NCBI RefSeq assembly: GCF_022605725.1
Contig: NC_065563.1
Span: 13,170,518-13,234,517 of the forward strand
DNA from: Anthonomus grandis grandis
Lineage: Eukaryota; Arthropoda; Insecta; Coleoptera; Curculionidae
Length of the DNA: 64,000 nt
Direction of reading: 5' to 3'
Part shown: positions 59,801 through 64,000 of the stretch, piece by piece
How the letters are laid out: every line of letters starts with the position of its first letter
How positions within the stretch are numbered: the stretch's first letter is position 1
Translations under genes and position numbers: made by a program
Notes under the pieces: generated by a model
The model's database searches: none
What the model saw: only the letters and a program-made list of their open reading frames with translations
Told to the model about the DNA's origin: nothing

Positions 59801-62800
59801 AAGTAAATTGTTCTTGATTTGAATTTTTAATGAATTTTTAAAGTTGGATTAAATTAATTTCTGGACTGTTTTTAATAAAAAATTTATAACTTAAAAAATA
59901 TTGGACCAATTTACTTAAAACCGTTTTCCACCGATTAGGAATAGATGTCCCTATAACCTTAAGAAGTTTCAAGTAAATTGTTCTTGATTTGAATTTTTAA
60001 TGAATTTTTAAAGTTGGATTAAATTAATTTCTGGACTGTTTTTAATAAAAAATTTATAACTTAAAAAATATTGAACCAATTTACTTGAAACTTTTTTCGC
60101 CAATTAGGAATAGATGTCTCTATAGCTTTAAGAAATTTCAAGTAAATTGCTCTTGATTTGGATTTCTTATGAATTTTTAAATTTGGATTAAATTAATTTC
60201 TGGACTGTTTTTAATAAAAAATTTATAACTTAAAAAATATTGGACCAATTTACTTGAAACTTTTTTCGCCAATTAGGAATAGATGTCTCTATAGCTTTAA
60301 GAAGTTTCAAGTAAATTGCTCTTGATTTGAATTTTTAATGAATTTTTAAAGTTGGATTAAATTAATTTCTGGACTGTTTTTAATAAAAAATTCATAACTG
60401 AAAAAATATTGGACCAATTTACTTGAAACCGTTTTCCACCGATTAGGAATAGATGTCCCTATAACCTTAAGAAGTTTCAAGTAAATTGTTCTTGATTTGA
60501 ATTTTTAATGAATTTTTAAAGTTGGATTAAATTAATTTCTGGACTGTTTTTAATAAAAAATTTATAACTTAAAAAATATTGGACCAATTTACTTGAAACT
60601 TTTTTTGCCAATTAGGAATAGATGTCTCTATAGCTTTAAGAAATTTCAAGTAAATTGCTCTTGATTTGGATTTCTTATGAATTTTTAAATTTGGATTAAA
60701 TTAATGTCTGCACTGTTTTTAATAAAAAATTCATAACTTGAAAAATATTGGACCAATTTACTTGAAACTTTTTTCGCCAATTAGGAATAGATGTCTCTAT
60801 AGCTTTAAGAAGTTTCAAGTAAATTGCTCTTGATTTGAATTTTTAATGAATTTTTAAAGTTGGATTAAATTAATTTCTGGACTGTTTTTAATAAAAAATT
60901 CATAACTGAAAAAATATTGGACCAATTTACTTGAAACCGTTTTCCACCGATTAGGAATAGATGTCCCTATAACCTTAAGAAGTTTCAAGTAAATTGTTCT
61001 TGATTTGAATTTTTAATGAATTTTTAAAGTTGGATTAAATTAATTTCTGGACTGTTTTTAATAAAAAATTTATAACTTAAAAAATATTGGACCAATTTAC
61101 TTGAAACTTTGCCAATTAGGAATAGATGTCTCTATAGCTTTAAGAAGTTTCAAGTAAATTGCTCTTGATTTGGATTTCTTATGAATTTTTAAAGTTGGAT
61201 TAAATTAATTTCTGGACTGTTTTTAATAAAAAATTTATAACTTAAAAAATATTGGACCAATTTACTTGAAACTTTTCTCGCCAATTAGGAATAGATGTCT
61301 ATATAACCTTACAAAGTTTCAAGTAAATTGTTCTTGATTTGAATTTTTAATGAATTTTTAAAGTTGGATTAAATTAATTTCTGGACTGTTTTTAATAAAA
61401 AATTCATAACTGAAAAAATATTGGACCAATTTACTTGAAACCGTTTTCCACCGATTAGGAATAGATGTCCCTATAACCTTAAGAAGTTTCAAGTAAATTG
61501 TTCTTGATTTGAATTTTTAATGAATTTTTAAAGTTGGATTAAATTAATTTCTGGACTGTTTTTAATAAAAAATTTATAACTTAAAAAATATTGGACCAAT
61601 TTACTTGAAACTTTTCTCGCCAATTAGGAATAGATGTCTATATAACCTTACAAAGTTTCAAGTAAATTGTTCTTGATTTGAATTTTTAATGAATTTTTAA
61701 AGTTGGATTAAATTAATTTCTGGACTGTTTTTAATAAAAAATTCATAACTGAAAAAATATTGGACCAATTTACTTGAAACCGTTTTCCACCGATTAGGAA
61801 TAGATGTCCCTATAACCTTAAGAAGTTTCAAGTAAATTGTTCTTGATTTGAATTTTTAATGAATTTTTAAAGTTGGATTAAATTAATTTCTGGACTGTTT
61901 TTAATAAAAAATTTATAACTTAAAAAATATTGGACCAATTTACTTGAAACTTTTCTCGCCAATTAGGAATAGATGTCTATATAACCTTACAAAGTTTCAA
62001 GTAAATTGTTCTTGATTTGAATTTTTAATGAATTTTTAAAGTTGGATTAAATTAATTTCTGGACTGTTTTTAATAAAAAATTCATAACTGAAAAAATATT
62101 GGACCAATTTACTTGAAACTTTTTTCGCCAATTAGGAATAGATGTCTCTATAGCTTTAAGAAATTTCAAGTAAATTGCTCTTGATTTGGATTTCTTATGA
62201 ATTTTTAAATTTGGATTAAATTAATTTCTGGACTGTTTTTAATAAAAAATCATCTGGATGATTTTCGTCACTTCCGGGGGATAAGTCTGGAACAGGCTTA
62301 ACGCGGTCAAAACGCGAACTCTCGAAATAACGTGACCAAAAACTAGTTACTGAGCCAAAATAACGTGCAATACGTGAATATACTCACATACTCCTTGATG
62401 ACTGCCGGCGAGTACAACTGGTTCGGACAATGTACGAATTTCCAGAAAAAAGCCTCGTGGGTGTCTATGATTAAGCCGGCGTACATGCAGGTCGACTTGC
62501 ACTTGTAAAGGTCGTTGTAGACGTACCGCCATATGGTCGAAAGTACCACGGCGTACTACGATTTTGTTAATGTTTTGTAATTATTGTACAATAACTTTTA
62601 CCTGTAAATTTAAAACTTCCAATAAGGAGAGCAGCCTGGCGATGCATTTAGTCTCCATGTCGTCCTCTATACAGCGTAGGGCCACTTCCGTAGACGCGAT
62701 CAGGGCCCTAAACTTCCTCTGTATCCTTTTATAACCCAGATTCAGTAGATCTTCCGCTACAATTTTGAATCTCCTGTTGACCAGCCTCACCTTCGAACCT

Positions 62801-63209
62801 ACCATAACAATAATTGTACTAGAATGTTTGTCCATGCATAATTGAATCCCAAAATGTGTTCAGCATGTAACCTGATGCTTAAATAAGCATAAAATTGTAC
62901 TAAAGAGGTCTCAAGGACAGAACTAGTTACATTTCTTAAACGTAACTTACTTAATTCGTGGTAAGTCAAATGCTTGAATATACTCTGCAGAACCTCCGTG
63001 GGCACGAACATAATCGGGTTCTTCCTCTTGCTGACCTCCGGAACCCTGTAGGAGGAGGAGGAAGAGGAGGCGTCCTCTCTATCCTGCGGGAACTGCTCCG
63101 ACAGTCGTCGCCTTTTGGCCCTGGTGTAGTACCCCCGGGGACTCTCCTGCTGCTGCTGCTGCTGCTCGTGGTCACTCTCGTCGGTTATTTCCTCCAGGAG
63201 ATCCATCAT
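41818..63209 (-). CDS. F-box protein, eight exons across 21 kb, introns full of satellites
   Basis: Exons 62951-63209, 62602-62798, 62392-62555, 56162-56393, 55959-56099, 49449-49581, 49222-49377 and 41818-41912 join in phase with GT-AG sites to 458 residues. The N-terminus is low complexity (poly-Q at 16-21, basic AKRRR, poly-S at 48-53). An F-box follows from residue 69 (VPTEVLQSIFKHLTYHEL, then VRLVNRRF), the segment by which such proteins bind SKP1 in SCF ubiquitin ligases. The middle is helical and leucine-rich with no recognised substrate domain; the part encoded by 49222-49377 is very acidic. A weak likeness to FBXO28 is seen just after the F-box. The donor of exon 3 is GTATGT at 62391, not the GTGAGT 4 nt on, because only the former keeps frame. 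The last exon is the least certain: it rests on a fitting phase, a strong acceptor and AATAAA at 41638-41643. Confidence 0.8.
42095..43265. repeat. Satellite B block 8, inside F-box intron 7
   Basis: About 2.3 monomers, ending in the standard transition to unit C. Confidence 0.9.
43266..43915. repeat. Foldback unit C block 7
   Basis: Two hairpins and the AT-rich palindromic spacer. It ends at GTTTTATGGGTGTGCG, after which sequence is unique. Confidence 0.9.
43916..45062. other. Unique intronic stretch with A26 tract; no gene seen
   Basis: An uninterrupted run of 26 A lies at 43950-43975, directly after a 34-bp piece that follows unit C; it may mark the tail of a retroposed sequence. An ATT microsatellite occurs near 44467. 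At 44557-44595 and 44634-44665 are two words that recur near 48.9 kb (see the repeat entries). No open frame of note. Confidence 0.45.
44634..44665. repeat. Left half of 32-bp perfect inverted repeat
   Basis: Exact reverse complement of 48858-48889. Homology continues imperfectly on one side (AGTCCGTG-type words). A neighbouring 39-bp word at 44557 recurs near 48964 in direct orientation, so the two regions are not a simple inversion. Confidence 0.75.
45063..46026 (+). CDS. Possible nested two-exon membrane protein in F-box intron 7
   Basis: Exon 45063-45219 (start MSLTKNFNLISLVFSAISGV) joins in phase 1 to 45839-46026, giving 114 residues. The acceptor at 45837-45838 is preceded by a long pyrimidine run and is a NAGNAG site, so one residue may be optional. 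Hydrophobic segments lie near the N-terminus and in exon 2 (HYIIIIFFIVSLKGIYCCML). It runs opposite to the F-box gene and is wholly inside its intron. I recognise no family. The donor (AAAGG then GTAAAA) is moderate, and the AT-rich context makes chance frames possible. Confidence 0.45.
46240..47960. repeat. About 180-bp tandem repeat, nine to ten diverged units
   Basis: The word CAGGCACTCCTGGA recurs at about 46249, 46777, 46957, 47110, 47289, 47470, 47650 and 47875, mostly 180 bp apart, with decayed units between. Units at 47110-47820 are the most alike. Each has a pyrimidine-rich tract ending CAG on the plus strand, which imitates a splice acceptor. Confidence 0.85.
48366..48623 (+). CDS. 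Unrecognised 85-codon frame, low confidence
   Basis: The frame starts MTSLPTIKGDRPILKDFF and lies in F-box intron 7 on the opposite strand. An earlier in-frame-like stretch (about 48285-48360, reading NLDEYRPNSKFTTFIKGE) ends in a stop just before it, so this may be a broken gene. No family is recognised and no splice partners are found. Confidence 0.2.
   Translation: MTSLPTIKGDRPILKDFFKNTSKVIQKQPINLSGYGPVILKISGIERDTQLLAQPKVGIARTQMFYLCLIDWLKRSDKSVSAGSV
48624..49221. other. Intronic stretch with the partner of the 32-bp inverted repeat
   Basis: 48858-48889 is the perfect inverted partner of 44634-44665; 48964-49003 is the direct partner of 44557-44595. Nothing else is seen. Confidence 0.5.
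49795..51515. repeat. Satellite D array 1, 170-bp monomer, about ten copies
   Basis: Equivalent points at 49981, 50151, 50321 and 50491 give a period of exactly 170. Each unit carries CAATTTACTTG near its middle and, about 50-60 bp on, CAAGTAAATTG, forming a dyad. It lies in F-box intron 5. No flanking duplication was found for this array. Confidence 0.95.
51516..52106. other. Unique island in F-box intron 5
   Basis: A frame at about 51782-51914 (reading RYNDPLYRGLLYCVVPTRLR) ends in TGA, but no acceptor or start is found for it. AT-rich otherwise. Confidence 0.4.
52107..53250. repeat. Foldback unit C block 8, in F-box intron 5
   Basis: Three hairpins with two AT-rich spacers, in the same arrangement as the blocks further left but without adjoining satellite B. 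Confidence 0.9.
53251..53599. other. Unique intronic stretch
   Basis: No gene or repeat is recognised. TGACAGTTG at about 53455 is one more of the TGACA-type words. Confidence 0.4.
53600..54475. repeat. Diverged tandem repeat of about 250-350 bp, three units
   Basis: The words TTTTCCAGTTTTGTCAC and TTCTTGTTTAATTTTATT recur at about 53630, 53880 and 54230. CTTCCAGGCAGTTGAATC-like words recur between them. 54300-54480 is present inverted at 34273-34455. Confidence 0.65.
54476..55625. repeat. Foldback unit C block 9, in F-box intron 5
   Basis: Four G-rich arms with facing C-rich arms; it starts within an arm (GAGTTTTATTAAAAAAACGG) and ends within one at about 55622. Confidence 0.9.
56323..56401. 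repeat. Left copy of 79-bp direct duplication flanking satellite D array 2
   Basis: Identical to 62250-62328. It holds the first 71 bases of F-box exon 4 plus 8 bases of intron. This copy continues into the rest of exon 4 and so carries the acceptor that must be used. Confidence 0.97.
56402..62249. repeat. Satellite D array 2 in F-box intron 3, about 34 monomers
   Basis: 170-bp monomers in two or three subtypes (acceptable markers: GCCAATTAGG versus ACCGATTAGG; AATTCATAACTG versus AATTTATAACTT). A higher-order repeat of six monomers is visible: the variant ATGTCTGCACTG occurs at about 58163, 59179 and 60703, 1016 and 1524 bp apart. Orientation matches array 1. The array fills all the space between the two 79-bp copies. 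Confidence 0.96.
62250..62328. repeat. Right copy of 79-bp direct duplication, with decoy acceptor
   Basis: It contains a truncated exon 4. Only 71 bp separates the exon 3 donor from this acceptor. Splicing to it reads through the exon fragment into satellite D and meets TAA about 11 bases later, giving a product of roughly 233 residues that keeps the F-box. Confidence 0.95.
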
Positions 63210-64000
63210 GGTGGGTGGAAAGGGACGAGGTTAAAATCGATGGGAAATTGTAAATACTTATGAAAAAATTTGGTAAATTTTAAGCTGGTTTTTGTTTATG
63301 GTTTTTATTATTATTTTTTTTGATTAAAGGCCTGAAACTGACAGTTGAGTTTTGACAGCGGAGAGTATACAGTACCTACCTATGGGACCGTTTTATAGGT
63401 GAAACAATAGGGTTTTTTTATTGAAATTGTACTGTAGAACGACTTATTAGTTCGAGGCCTCGAGATCTAATAAGTCAGAGACACTCGAAGAATCTCTTAA
63501 AGTGTCTTAATTAAAATATAATTATTGTAATATTACGTATATTAGTAAATTTAGTTTTAGAAATGGTCAAAGACGAGCCAACAATGAGTACTAGAGCCCA
63601 TAGTAACTCAAGTTGTGGAAAACAATACGACAAGAATAGTATCATATATGTTATATAGATGAGGAGTAATCTCCTGTTCAAAGGAAAAACCATTTTTTTA
63701 GTAAAAAACTCAAATTAACTCATTAACCCTACCCGAAAAAATCAAGAGGAGAAAAATCGGGTGATCTCGCGGGCCGTTCGATGTTCTAAGGCGAGAATGA
63801 TATGTCAAAAGAATGTCTATCAGTTTGTATGCAACCACCACTAATCTATACTTTTGTGCGCGCGAAATTGAACCCTTTATGTTTATTAATTTCTCTATGT
63901 ACTAAAGGACAAAGAAAATAAAAAAAAAAAACTCTATTAAGCACCGTTAGTATAACAAAACTGAAAGTTTCTATTTAACAAATCAAATTAATTAAACATT
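63210..64000. other. Upstream region of the F-box gene
   Basis: CTGACAGTTGAGTTTTGACA at 63339-63358 is a TGACA-type word about 130 bp before the start codon and a reasonable place for the promoter. Beyond 63420 the sequence is AT-rich with no gene recognised. Confidence 0.45.

Noticed and set aside
62385..62391. GTGAGT as the donor of F-box exon 3
   Set aside because: It is the better consensus, but joining it to exon 4 shifts the frame to a short dead end; the overlapping GTATGT keeps a long open frame.
1..64000. CRISPR array or bacterial operon structure
   Set aside because: The repeats are tandem or foldback satellites without regular unique spacers, and the genes have spliceosomal introns.

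Overview
The window is AT-rich, intron-bearing nuclear DNA of an animal. The gene families, short GT-AG introns and Tc1/mariner remnants point to an insect, and a beetle is my best guess (inference). About two thirds of the 64 kb is satellite or other repeated DNA, threaded between and inside ordinary genes.

Layout. 1-1063 (-): remnant of a transposon-associated gene. 1649-2344 (-): exosome subunit Rrp40, divergent from 3022-4982 (+), a seven-exon SERHL/kraken-type serine hydrolase. 5456-8850: satellite A (about 365 bp). 9041-15879 (-): family 92 glycosyltransferase with 12-13 monomers of satellite A in one intron (10139-14811). 16860-17731: Tc1/mariner-like foldback element. 17774-43915: mosaic of satellite B (about 500 bp) and a G-rich/C-rich foldback unit C, with segmental duplications. 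Inside it lie two small intact genes, TOM7 (20479-20646, +) and an unrecognised 77-residue membrane protein (20968-21299, -). 41818-63209 (-): an eight-exon F-box gene whose phases join across 21 kb. Its introns hold B and C units, a 180-bp tandem repeat, a possible nested two-exon gene (45063-46026, +), and two arrays of satellite D (170 bp).

Main observation. Two unrelated satellite arrays sit exactly at the 5' edge of an internal exon. Each is bracketed by a direct duplication of exon plus intron sequence: 121 bp in the glycosyltransferase (96% identical) and 79 bp in the F-box gene (identical). Each duplication creates a decoy splice acceptor whose use gives a stop within a few codons. 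A 131-bp repeat (17643/41350) and a 32-bp repeat (21481/34711) bracket larger blocks of the B/C mosaic. This looks like repeated insertion of array DNA, for example circular satellite DNA, at breaks whose long staggered ends were filled in.

Satellites A, B and D each carry a conserved internal dyad, and unit C pairs quadruplex-forming G-runs with complementary C-runs in hairpins. The many short reading frames inside the satellites are treated as non-coding.
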